Below are positions 55,770 through 64,000 of a stretch of 64,000 nt of DNA, piece after piece. Under the pieces are notes generated by a model. That model worked only from the letters and a program-made list of their open reading frames with translations, was not told the DNA's origin and did no database searches. A program made the position numbers and the translations under genes. The DNA is from an uncultured Flavobacteriales bacterium. Lineage in GTDB: Bacteria; Bacteroidota; Bacteroidia; Flavobacteriales_G; Salibacteraceae. Where the stretch lies: assembly GCA_937899835.1 (NCBI GenBank), contig CALCCE010000011.1:1-64000 (forward strand). The letters run 5' to 3'. Within the stretch, counting starts at the first letter, position 1. Each line of letters opens with the position of its first letter.

Positions 55770-55851
55770 GGGGTGGTGTTGATAAGAAATCATAACATTT
55801 ATTCACATTCAATCGTACATATCGAGTCTATTCTTAACAAATCAGCGCCCC

Positions 55852-56085
55852 ATGCAAGCAAAAGAGATTCGTCCGTATTACCAAAAACATTGCCGCTTTA
55901 GAATGCGATCTGGCAAGGTTGTATACGGAGTAATCTGGTCAGATGTTCACCAACATTATTTTGCAAGTCATCGGGAGTTCGAAGCCTATCAAAGCGCCAT
56001 TCAAAACCGGGACAAAGCAACATGCCAACGCCTTCGTTTTCCGGTGGACCTCAACGAAGTAGTTGCGGCCGAACGCTTAAATTAA
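55852..56085 (+). CDS. 77-aa conserved-looking hypothetical protein
   Basis: 77 aa, soluble, start ATG 55852. YYQKHCRFRMRSGKVVYGVIW forms a beta-hairpin-like start, followed by HYFASHREFEAYQSAIQNRD and a final RFPVDLNEVVAAERLN helix. RMRSGKxVYGVIW resembles small Bacteroidota proteins of unknown function. The codon content looks normal. It converges on the TonB receptor gene with an 11-bp gap. Confidence 0.65.
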   Translation: MQAKEIRPYYQKHCRFRMRSGKVVYGVIWSDVHQHYFASHREFEAYQSAIQNRDKATCQRLRFPVDLNEVVAAERLN

Positions 56086-56096
56086 TTTCGTAAGCT

Positions 56097-58538
56097 TTAC
56101 AACCGCGCCCTAAGGGTGAGAATAAAGTTTCTTCCGGGTCCTGAAATTCCTGATGCAAATGGTTTATAGTGGCGATCCAACAAATTTTCAACCGCCAGTT
56201 GTAATCCAAATGATTTAGACATCTGGTAATTTCCCTTCAAATTCAAGGTATACCAGGATGGTGCTCCATCCACTGTTGCTTCTTCCGGGTTGTCTACTCC
56301 TGAAGGAGAATAATCTTCAATGCGTTTCCACCCATTGAACATGGTGAAAAAGCTTCCTTGCACTTTGCCTTTCAAAAAATTGAGCCCCAAACGGCCAAAG
56401 GTTGGAGGAATATGGCCCAGCGGAACATCCTCAGAAAGGTCTCTTCCGAAAGTATAGGTATACCGGCCTGCAAAATCAAAAAAGCGATTCAGCTTCCAAT
56501 CTATACCTGCGGTTCCCCCATAGATCACCCCCCGATTGGAATTGGTGTTGGATTGCAGGTTGAGCATTTGCCCATCAAACATGAGGGAATCTTGACCGTT
56601 CAGTTGCACATCTGTGCGCACCATTACATTTTGCAACCAAGAATAGTACCCGTTGAGGTGAAGCTTTAAACGCTTTTCAAAAAAGGATTTGGAAACCGTC
56701 AGCTCTGCGTTGTATACATATTCTGGCTTCAAATCATTGTTGGGCACAATCAGGTTGTCGCCATTCTCAAAAATTTTACCGATGTCGTCCACATTGGGAG
56801 CTCTAAAACCCGAAGAAGCAACGCCATTGATTTGCCAGCCGGGCGAGGGACGATAAATCAAACCTACACTTCCTGTCAATGCTCCGTTTTTATTGTCGAT
56901 GCGGTTAAAAGGCAAATCGTAAATGTTGGAATCGATCTCTGCTTGTAGCGACACAAAGCTGTAGCGGGCACCCAGATTGGCAATCCATTTTTTACCAAAG
57001 TTCTTTTTGTAACCCAGGTAAACGGCAGCACTTTGCACCTCACTTCCTCCATCGGGATACCGGGTAGCCCGAAATCCGATTTCTTCCGATTCGATGTTTT
57101 CAGTAAAAGCATTGGAAGTTACTCCATTGTGTAGCAATTCTATACCGTATTGCAAAGAAGAAAGGGTGTCGATTATTTTTCGGAAATCAGCATTCAAACT
57201 GGCCACCTTTACTTCTTCCTCGTTGTGTTGGGTTTGGGATTGACCAAAGCGCCTGCTTATCCGACTCTCCTCAATATCCTGATAGCCAGCCGTTATTTTT
57301 AAGGTGTTGAAAAAGGTATTGGAAGAGCGTACAATGGAAGTAAGCGAGGTAAACAGCCTCTTTTGTGGTCCATAGTGCCAATCGGCATACCGCAGGGTAG
57401 AGTCGTTGTCAAAAATCGTGAGGCGATCGTACCGCGGCACATTAGAGCTGGTGGAAAACTGGGTATTTAAGATCAAATCAAGGTTGCTGTTTGGCCGGTA
57501 CAACACCTTTTGCATCACATCGTACTGCTCGTACCCCGACCTGCGCATACGGTTGGGATCGGAGTTGGGCACCATTACATCTTGACCGTTGATGCGGTCG
57601 GCGTAGAAATTGATCTTTCCAAAGTCGGGATACGCCGAACTCCGGTTGCTTCCCATTTGCAAGTCGCCAAAATTGGAGTAGGTAATACTGGAAAGGAATC
57701 CAATTTTCTTGTAGCCCAGCTCAACATCCGCGTGCGTAGTAAATTCACGCGTAGCACTTGCGCCTCGGGAAAAAGTTTGAACAAAAGCTCGGGTGCTGTC
57801 ATTTTGCGCCAGTCGAGGGTTTCGCGTTACAAAGTGCATCACTCCACCAAGTGCATCACTTCCATACATGACCGAGCCCGGGCCGAAGAGTACTTCAACC
57901 CGCTCCATGTTGTTGTTATCTAAGGTGATGACATTCTGCAGGTGGCCGCTCCGATAAATGGCATTGTTCATTCGAACACCGTCTACCACCAACAACACCC
58001 GGTTCGCTTCGAAGCCCCGCAATACCGGACTCCCCCCTCCTACCTGGCTTTTTTGCACCAATACCTCACCGCGTGTTTGCAAAAGATCAGCGGTAGTGGC
58101 ACTGTTGCTCAAGCGAATTTCTTTGCTGGAAATGGTCTGAATGCGGTACGGAACTTCTGATTTTTTCTCCTCATGACGGGCTCCTACAATGGTCACTTCC
58201 CCAATACTCTGGAAAGTACTGCTAAGGATAAGGGTATACCCCCAGTCTTTCAAATCCGACTTCACAATGGTGAAAGATTCGTAGGCAGGGTGCTGGAAAA
58301 CCAGCGTATCCGTGTCTTTGAATTCGTTTAGAATGGCGAGGCCGGTAGAGTCGGAAAGGGTAGAGGTTTTGCGCTGGGTATCGTAAATGAAAACATTGCT
58401 AATGGGCCGAAAGTCCGATTCTGAACGCAGGCGCAACTCTTGCGCCCAAGTGTGGTTGCTGAGCAAAGACAACAACGCAACCAGGCACACCAAAGCTGGT
58501 TTCCAAAATCGGACGGTGATGGGTTGTAGCGGTTTCAT
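56097..58538 (-). CDS. TonB-dependent receptor, heme/hemoglobin-receptor type
   Basis: 813 aa. Signal peptide to about residue 33; a short carboxypeptidase-regulatory-like segment (RPISNVFIYDTQRKTSTLSD); plug at 115-250 with the segments SPVLRGFEANRVLLVVDGVR, NNAIYRSGHLQNVITLD and GPGSVMYGSDALGGVMHF, diagnostic of the hemoglobin/transferrin/heme receptor branch. The C-terminal barrel ends GRNFILTLRARL. It should import heme or another iron source. Its ATG overlaps the recO stop by 4 bp (ATGA): co-translated after recO, an odd functional pairing. The heme ligand His residues (FRAP/NPDL) are not clearly seen. Confidence 0.92.
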   Translation of the reverse strand: MKPLQPITVRFWKPALVCLVALLSLLSNHTWAQELRLRSESDFRPISNVFIYDTQRKTSTLSDSTGLAILNEFKDTDTLVFQHPAYESFTIVKSDLKDWGYTLILSSTFQSIGEVTIVGARHEEKKSEVPYRIQTISSKEIRLSNSATTADLLQTRGEVLVQKSQVGGGSPVLRGFEANRVLLVVDGVRMNNAIYRSGHLQNVITLDNNNMERVEVLFGPGSVMYGSDALGGVMHFVTRNPRLAQNDSTRAFVQTFSRGASATREFTTHADVELGYKKIGFLSSITYSNFGDLQMGSNRSSAYPDFGKINFYADRINGQDVMVPNSDPNRMRRSGYEQYDVMQKVLYRPNSNLDLILNTQFSTSSNVPRYDRLTIFDNDSTLRYADWHYGPQKRLFTSLTSIVRSSNTFFNTLKITAGYQDIEESRISRRFGQSQTQHNEEEVKVASLNADFRKIIDTLSSLQYGIELLHNGVTSNAFTENIESEEIGFRATRYPDGGSEVQSAAVYLGYKKNFGKKWIANLGARYSFVSLQAEIDSNIYDLPFNRIDNKNGALTGSVGLIYRPSPGWQINGVASSGFRAPNVDDIGKIFENGDNLIVPNNDLKPEYVYNAELTVSKSFFEKRLKLHLNGYYSWLQNVMVRTDVQLNGQDSLMFDGQMLNLQSNTNSNRGVIYGGTAGIDWKLNRFFDFAGRYTYTFGRDLSEDVPLGHIPPTFGRLGLNFLKGKVQGSFFTMFNGWKRIEDYSPSGVDNPEEATVDGAPSWYTLNLKGNYQMSKSFGLQLAVENLLDRHYKPFASGISGPGRNFILTLRARL

Positions 58539-59260
58539 TCACTCAAAGCTTCAAGCACCCTTCTTGATTTCAACTCCTTGAAGTGTTCCAGGTGAACTTG
58601 ATAATAGCGTAGCAGTAGGTCTAACAGACTTTTTCGCTCTGTTCTTGAAAATTTTAAGCCGCCAATTGCAGCAAATTTCGTGCCTGATATTGCACCTAAG
58701 TGCTCCACCGCTTGCCCGTCAGCAACATCGCGGTGGGTGGGTGAAAAAGAGGAGAAACGGCCTTCGCGGAGATCGAAATACATTTCATTAGGGTGTTGCT
58801 GCTCTTGCAGCGCAAACCCTAAAAAACCTGCAAACTTCACCAGAAACCAAAGATGAAAGTTGAACGGACAAGCCGCCACCTGATCTAAGTAGTTGCCACA
58901 ATCAGCCAGGAAATCGAACAGGTCTTCGTCCGGTTCATCCTCCTCTAAGGATTTGTAGATGACCTCGGCCAGAAAAAACGCCATGCTTTGGCGGGATGGA
59001 TCAAACGGAATGGATTGATAAGGAACCTCCAATTTGATTTCTTTAATGCGGTGGAGCGTACTCCGCTCGCTTCGGTACACGACCAGATCAAGTTGATTGA
59101 AAGCTTGAAACCAACCTGCCTTGGTTTTGGATTTCCGGCTTCTGGCACCGGGCACCAGGTAGGATTGCAAACCGAATTGGCGCGTGTAGATGCGCACAAT
59201 TAAGCTGCTCTCAGAATACTTGGATTTATGGAGTACGATGCCCCCCGTTTTGTAGAGCAT
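58535..59260 (-). CDS. recO: DNA repair protein RecO
   Basis: 241 aa recombination mediator (RecFOR pathway). N-terminal OB fold: YKTGGIVLHKSKYSESSLIVRIYTRQFG, QSYLVPGARSRKSK; helical C-terminal part with KFAGFLGFAL. The four-Cys zinc motif of some RecO proteins is absent, as in many Bacteroidota. ATG 59260 (MLYKTGG) was chosen over TTG 59275. It follows the first PorZ-like gene by 27 bp and overlaps the receptor gene by 4 bp. Confidence 0.93.
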   Translation of the reverse strand: MLYKTGGIVLHKSKYSESSLIVRIYTRQFGLQSYLVPGARSRKSKTKAGWFQAFNQLDLVVYRSERSTLHRIKEIKLEVPYQSIPFDPSRQSMAFFLAEVIYKSLEEDEPDEDLFDFLADCGNYLDQVAACPFNFHLWFLVKFAGFLGFALQEQQHPNEMYFDLREGRFSSFSPTHRDVADGQAVEHLGAISGTKFAAIGGLKFSRTERKSLLDLLLRYYQVHLEHFKELKSRRVLEALSE

Positions 59261-59287
59261 GATGGTAGGCCACAACCGGCCAAAGCG

Positions 59288-61681
59288 TCAATTCACGAAT
59301 AGTATTTTCGAAACACAGGTATTTTGTCCCAGTGGATCGCTGCAATATACAAGATACACCCCGGTAGACGCTTTTTCACCATTAAAACTTCGACCATTCC
59401 AGGTGGCCTGACCTCCATCGGTAATGGTTTCGTAAACAATGTTGCCTTCTACATCGGTAATTTTCACATTGCTGTTGCGGATGAGACCCGAGATAGCAAT
59501 TTGTCCGGTATAATCCGGTGGAACCGGATTGGGAAAAGCATACACATCGTTGCACTGAAAACCACCTTCGGTAGCGGTTCCCCGGTAGGCAATTACGCCC
59601 TTGTCCGTAGAAAAAATCACTTCTCCATTGTCCGAATCGATGCTGATGTGCAACACGTTGTTGGATAACAGAGGACTATTGTCAGTCGTGAAGTGCAGGA
59701 TTTCTTCAGTTCCATCTGCCGACATTAGAAATACACCCGCCTTCTCGGTGGCAAACCATTTGCGATCTGCTCCATCCACGGCAATAGAGGTTACCGTTTC
59801 GGTTTCCAATAAGATTTTGGTTTGCCCATCTTGCTGTACGAATATTTGCTGGGCATCGATCGCACCGCCAGAAAACACGTCTCCGGGAGAATAGAAAACC
59901 GCTACACCCAAGTCAGTTCCTACCCAGATTTCTCCGTCCTGGTCTTCGGCCACACAAAAGGTAGTAGGGCTGGGCAAGTTTCCTCCTCCTGGAGCAGTAT
60001 TCAAAATCCGGGTACGATCATCGGTAAAATTGTTCAAGGTGCCATTGTCGTCAAACACCAACAAACCCGCCCGGGGCATCACGATCCACTTCCGGTCAAA
60101 TTGATCGACCATTACCTGACTGAAAAGGTCGGTGCCCGTAGCTGCAGCCAATCCATAAGACACAAAGTTTCCTCCGTTGGTCAGCACAGCCACGTTTTTT
60201 TCCACCTTATTCAAAGACATCCAAAGGTTGCCGTTTTGATCAAAGTCGAGCCCTCGAACACCTACCCAATTGAAATTGGGATTGGTGGGGTCTTCTTCTT
60301 CCAAAATACTATTGGTGGCATCGAACACACTGGTCACCACACCATCGCGGAACTCGATCAAGCCGGTACCGAATGAGGCTCCGTACACCAAAGAAGGATC
60401 TTCAGGATGAACCGCAAAGTTGACAATATCGTGAAGTGGCTCAAGAATAGCATCTGATGATTCAGAGATGAGGCTCCAGGATTCGTCTGTTCTACGGTAA
60501 ACTTCTGCTGGAAAAAAAGCACTCGATTTTTGCGAAATCACATTGCCCGCAGCTATCCAGAGGTCGCCATTGGAGACCATGGTGCTGCTTGTATTGGCGC
60601 GAAAAGGGCCTTCCGGCGTAATGACATCGTATTTAAAATCGTCGATCACTTTCACCAAACCCTGGTTTCTATCGGCAATCCACATGGTACCGTCGGTAGC
60701 CATTGCAATGTGTTGAGGCGATGGCGGAAGCTCAGAGAAATAGGAAAAAATGTTTTGTACTGTTTCAAAGTCCTTGTTGTAAGTCGTTACTGTATTGGCG
60801 TGCGTTACTACGAGGTTCTCGCCCACCACCTCCATGTTTCGATTGTTGAGCCCTGCAAAAACCGTAAAGGGACTCCATTGCTGGGTATCGAAGTCATACA
60901 CAATGGCACTGTCATTATTGAACACAATACTTCGGTAGTTGGCGTAGAGTTTACCATTGAAAAAGTCAATCTCCTGGAAATAGGGAATACTCGAGTAGGG
61001 CAAGTCGGCAAACTTCTGCCAGGAATCAGGTGCCCAAAGTGCCGGGCCGTTCAGAGCGGCAAAGTATATGCCCAAACTTGTGGTGGCAAATAGCTGATTT
61101 CCATCCGAGGTAATATCGAACACTTCTAATTGGGAGCCATTTTCCCCAATGAAAAAGGTTTCTCTTACCTCCGGGCTTCCGCCAGCATCAAATCGAATCC
61201 AAATGATGCCGAAACCACAAGCGAGGTAGATGTCCTCTTCTAAAAAGTAAATGTTGTAAATGGTCTTAGGGCTTACCTGATTGTCACGCAGTATATCAGC
61301 CATGTTGATGACCCGGTTGTCGTTGATGAAATCCAGGTTTCCGTTGGAATATCCTACTACCACAAAACCAGAAGCCGGGTGATAACGCATGACTTCAACT
61401 CCTACATCACTAAGTCCAGAAATACTGTTGAGCCGCTCTACGCTGTTGTCGTTCAACCCAAAGGTGAAAAGGCTGTGCGGAGTAGCGGCATAAATGGTGT
61501 TTGGCGTAACGGCTACCCATTGGCCTTCACGGTAGGGCAAATAGTCGCGCCACTGCCCTACCCCAACCCCTTGGGCATATAGCTGCCCCCAAGGCAAAAG
61601 CAATACCCCGATCAAGGCCCCAATAAAAGGCTTCAGCAGTTTCTTAGACCTACTTTGGTTTCCACTTAGTTGCTTTGTCAT
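59288..61681 (-). CDS. PorZ-like T9SS beta-propeller protein (copy 2)
   Basis: 797 aa from ATG 61681. Signal peptide (LLKPFIGALIGVLLLPWGQLYAQ). Two seven-bladed propeller regions with Asp/Trp box-like repeats (DGTMWIADRNQGLVKV, NGNLWMSLNKVEKN, DGEIWVGTDLGVAVF, DRKWFATEKAGVFLM). The C-terminal beta-sandwich is T9SS CTD-like (VYAFPNPVPPDYTGQIAISGL, VYLVYCSD, ending ILFVN). This is the PorZ architecture; PorZ in Porphyromonas helps attach anionic LPS to T9SS cargo. It lies 2 bp after its paralogue. Confidence 0.85.
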   Translation of the reverse strand: MTKQLSGNQSRSKKLLKPFIGALIGVLLLPWGQLYAQGVGVGQWRDYLPYREGQWVAVTPNTIYAATPHSLFTFGLNDNSVERLNSISGLSDVGVEVMRYHPASGFVVVGYSNGNLDFINDNRVINMADILRDNQVSPKTIYNIYFLEEDIYLACGFGIIWIRFDAGGSPEVRETFFIGENGSQLEVFDITSDGNQLFATTSLGIYFAALNGPALWAPDSWQKFADLPYSSIPYFQEIDFFNGKLYANYRSIVFNNDSAIVYDFDTQQWSPFTVFAGLNNRNMEVVGENLVVTHANTVTTYNKDFETVQNIFSYFSELPPSPQHIAMATDGTMWIADRNQGLVKVIDDFKYDVITPEGPFRANTSSTMVSNGDLWIAAGNVISQKSSAFFPAEVYRRTDESWSLISESSDAILEPLHDIVNFAVHPEDPSLVYGASFGTGLIEFRDGVVTSVFDATNSILEEEDPTNPNFNWVGVRGLDFDQNGNLWMSLNKVEKNVAVLTNGGNFVSYGLAAATGTDLFSQVMVDQFDRKWIVMPRAGLLVFDDNGTLNNFTDDRTRILNTAPGGGNLPSPTTFCVAEDQDGEIWVGTDLGVAVFYSPGDVFSGGAIDAQQIFVQQDGQTKILLETETVTSIAVDGADRKWFATEKAGVFLMSADGTEEILHFTTDNSPLLSNNVLHISIDSDNGEVIFSTDKGVIAYRGTATEGGFQCNDVYAFPNPVPPDYTGQIAISGLIRNSNVKITDVEGNIVYETITDGGQATWNGRSFNGEKASTGVYLVYCSDPLGQNTCVSKILFVN

Positions 61682-61683
61682 GG

Positions 61684-63999
61684 CTATTGATTTAGCAGCA
61701 AGAGTTTGGTAGTGCAAGCTTCTCTGCCTCCTGGCTTTTGAGTAAACATTAAATAAATACCTGAACTGACCGGTTCTCCATCGAACCGCATCTGATCCCA
61801 AACCAGACTTTCACCATCCGAAAGGGCTTCGTAAACCAAGTTGCCCGCAAGATCGGTAATTCGAACCACAGCATCGGTTTGTAGCCCGGAAATGGTGATC
61901 CCGAATTGGTGTTCAGGTGGTACTGGATTAGGATAAGCGTACACTTCGCTACAATCGATGCGTGAATTGACTTCTGTAAGTGAAAACGCCAGCAAGCCAA
62001 GATCAGTACCTATATACATCGTTTGGATGGAAGGATCGTATTCCAGCGCAATGATGGAATTCGAAAAGAGGGGGCTATCCGATTGGGTGAATTGTGCCAG
62101 TACTTGCTCTCCTTGCTCGTCAAGGACATATAAACCTCGGTTTTCGGTGCCTACCCATTTGCGGTTTTGGTGGTCTACGGCCAAGGACTTTACCCAAGCA
62201 TCTTCCGGAATAGCAATAGCACGTGCCGCATCAACAACCTGATTCTCCCAAATGGTTTGTTCAGGATCGACGAATTGAACCAGGCCTGAAGAAGTTCCGA
62301 TCCATACGTTAGTATCCAAATCTTCCGCAATGCAGTGCAACTGATCGCTCGGAAATCCACCTTCTCCCGAATTTTCGGTAAGAATGCGGGCCCGATCGTC
62401 GGACACATCTTCCAGCGTACCTTCTTCCCGAAAGATCAAGACCCCACCACCTCTCGGTAGAATGGCCCATTTGGTTCCGGAACTGGCAATTAAAGTTTGA
62501 TCTACAATGTGTCCCTCCATCCACTCCGAAAGGTCGAACGTGTGCCACTCGCCCGCAGGAGTTTTTACCGAAAACGGATTGTTGACCGCCGTGTTGGTCA
62601 CCCAAAGATTGCCATCCCGATCGTGGTTCAAATCGGTGATGCCTATCCAATTCCAAGCCGGGTCAGCGGCTGGCATCCGGGAAAGCGTGCTGTTCTCGTG
62701 GTTGTAAGAGCCAATCAAGGTTCCGTTTTGAAACTCCCAAATACCATCTCCCAAACTACCGGCATACACATGCGTCTGATCCTGTGGGTCACTTTCGATA
62801 GCAATGAAATCAAAAACGGTATCCAATCGAGAATCCTTCCACCGGTCTACCGATAACCAATCGCCATTGGAAAAACCATAAATGCCTCCTTGGAGCCAAC
62901 GGTTTCTCCATCCCGAATTTTTACCTCCTGGTGCTACCCAAAGGCTTCCGTTGCGGGCCGACATTCCGGTAATAGCAGAACTCGGAGGCCCAAGCGCCCG
63001 CAGCTCTTGAAATTGATTGTCAGTTCCAAAAACCAATCCCTTGTTCAAGTCGGCGATCCAGAACTTTCCCTCATAAAACAAGGCATGTCCCGGTCGTGGA
63101 GGAACATCCAATTGATAGTTGGAAACAGCAGATACCGTTTCCCAATTTGCATCTACCACTTGAATCCACTCCGAGTGGGTAATCACCATGCGATTTTCTA
63201 CTACTTCAAGGTGGTAAGTGCTTTTGTTAGACAGCGTATCCACCACTTGCCAGGCAGAGTCTTTCCAAGTCCACACAGTGTCGGTTCGGTAAGCCTCGTT
63301 TCTATGGTTTGCATAGTAGGTTCCTTCTAAGCATGCGATGGCATCCAGTTGCCGTTTTCCCCAGGGCAAGCTTCCGAGATAAGACCAAAAACACGGGTAG
63401 GGCAATGTGCCATTGTCCAGCGAAGCAAACCGCGCACCTTTTGGGGTGGCCAACACCATGGTGTTGCCATCCGAAGCAAAATCCAACACTTGCAAAAAAC
63501 CCTCATCCACTCCTGGGTAATAGAAGTTGCGCACCTCTCTTTTGTCGGGGTCCAGTTCCACCAATCCAAAGTCACAACCGAGATAGAGCCTACCGGCAAT
63601 CTCTCGAATGCGGTTGATCTTTTTGCCTGAATTGATCGAAGTCAAACGTATGGCAGGTAAGTTGAATAAGTTTCCATTGGAGTAGAAGTCAACATCTCCC
63701 GATGCATACCCAATCACCAATTGATCACTGGCATGATGGTAAGCCATTGCCGTAATGTCGAGGTTGGATAATCCTTGCACCTTACTCAATCGTTCTAACT
63801 CCCCGGAGGAGCGATGGTATACCAAAACACCATTATCATTGGCAGCAAACGCCTGGTTGGGACTCACCGCTACCAAACGTCCTTTTTGGTAAGAAAGAAA
63901 TTCTTGCCAATTACCAATGATCGAAGACTGTGCAAAAAGATTACCCACTATATCTACAAGAAATAAGGCGAACAGCAAATATTTGAGGGAACGCCTCAC
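61684..63999 (-). CDS. PorZ-like T9SS beta-propeller protein (copy 1, 5' end at window edge)
   Basis: 771 aa as read from GTG 63999, one base inside the window, so a true ATG may lie outside. Signal peptide (YLLFALFLVDIVGNLFAQ), then the same plan as its downstream paralogue: NWQEFLSYQKGRLVAVSPNQ, DGNLWVTNTAVNNPF, NVWIGTSSGLVQF, RKWVGTENRGLYVLD, and the CTD-like end VYAYPNPVPPEHQFGITISGL through TTKLLLLNQ. About 43% of aligned CTD positions look the same by eye, a rough estimate. Tandem with copy 2 at a 2-bp gap. Confidence 0.82.
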   Translation of the reverse strand: MRRSLKYLLFALFLVDIVGNLFAQSSIIGNWQEFLSYQKGRLVAVSPNQAFAANDNGVLVYHRSSGELERLSKVQGLSNLDITAMAYHHASDQLVIGYASGDVDFYSNGNLFNLPAIRLTSINSGKKINRIREIAGRLYLGCDFGLVELDPDKREVRNFYYPGVDEGFLQVLDFASDGNTMVLATPKGARFASLDNGTLPYPCFWSYLGSLPWGKRQLDAIACLEGTYYANHRNEAYRTDTVWTWKDSAWQVVDTLSNKSTYHLEVVENRMVITHSEWIQVVDANWETVSAVSNYQLDVPPRPGHALFYEGKFWIADLNKGLVFGTDNQFQELRALGPPSSAITGMSARNGSLWVAPGGKNSGWRNRWLQGGIYGFSNGDWLSVDRWKDSRLDTVFDFIAIESDPQDQTHVYAGSLGDGIWEFQNGTLIGSYNHENSTLSRMPAADPAWNWIGITDLNHDRDGNLWVTNTAVNNPFSVKTPAGEWHTFDLSEWMEGHIVDQTLIASSGTKWAILPRGGGVLIFREEGTLEDVSDDRARILTENSGEGGFPSDQLHCIAEDLDTNVWIGTSSGLVQFVDPEQTIWENQVVDAARAIAIPEDAWVKSLAVDHQNRKWVGTENRGLYVLDEQGEQVLAQFTQSDSPLFSNSIIALEYDPSIQTMYIGTDLGLLAFSLTEVNSRIDCSEVYAYPNPVPPEHQFGITISGLQTDAVVRITDLAGNLVYEALSDGESLVWDQMRFDGEPVSSGIYLMFTQKPGGREACTTKLLLLNQ

Positions 64000-64000
64000 G

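Overview
The window looks like a stretch of a Bacteroidota chromosome (marine Flavobacteriia- or Saprospiria-like; the order cannot be fixed from the sequence). The evidence is consistent: type IX secretion system (T9SS) C-terminal sorting domains, two PorZ-like propeller proteins, a PorG/DUF6089-like barrel, TonB-dependent receptors with CarboxypepD_reg-like plugs, a bactofilin-atpZ-atpBEFHAG operon with no atpD or atpC, an Hc1-like mini-histone, DUF1987/SiaC, and starts with little Shine-Dalgarno signal but -7 elements of the Bacteroidota TAnnTTTG type.

Layout. 1-7421 (-): the N-terminal 2,473 or more residues of a giant secreted protein with Ig-like, FG-GAP, ASPIC/UnbV-like and long thrombospondin-3-like repeat regions. 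7.7-14.7 kb: small envelope genes (YCII lipoprotein, 40-aa membrane peptide, carboxypeptidase-regulatory-domain protein, DUF4097 lipoprotein), a membrane-anchored alpha/beta hydrolase and a PrxQ-type peroxiredoxin. 14.7-18.5 kb: a 1,240-aa multi-TM NtrY-like histidine kinase. 18.5-24.8 kb: bactofilin and F-type ATP synthase operon, closed by a clear intrinsic terminator. 24.9-34.6 kb: TlpA-like lipoprotein, antiquitin-type aldehyde dehydrogenase, T9SS cargo, OmpA-family protein, CAP protein and a HEAT-cyclophilin lipoprotein. 34.6-37.1 kb: a patch of inverted repeats, a small lipoprotein, then an ECF sigma gene with a TM protein ending in a TonB-C-like domain. 37.1-44.1 kb: SiaC, DUF2147 plus M28 peptidase, tag, TetR, PIN-PhoH, mini-histone, PorG-like barrel. 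44.1-47.2 kb: TonB receptor divergent from a single-domain response regulator. 47.2-51.1 kb: a compact type III polyketide synthase cluster (flavoprotein, UbiA, PKS, methyltransferase). 51.1-53.5 kb: lipoprotein, a TM/beta-barrel fusion and its ECF sigma gene. 53.8-56.1 kb: universal stress protein, a very basic repeat lipoprotein and a 77-aa protein. 56.1-64 kb: a heme/hemoglobin-type TonB receptor, recO and two tandem PorZ-like genes.

How parts fit together. T9SS cargo (28.7, 38.1 kb) sits in the same window as likely T9SS parts (PorG-like, two PorZ-like). Two separate ECF sigma genes are each followed by a protein that appears to link a cytoplasmic N-terminus through one TM to a periplasmic or outer-membrane domain, which suggests cell-envelope signalling. 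The strongest candidate for an uncharacterised pathway is the type III PKS cluster. The oddest single protein is the polybasic lipoprotein at 54651-55727. No tRNA, rRNA, CRISPR array, IS element or prophage was recognised.
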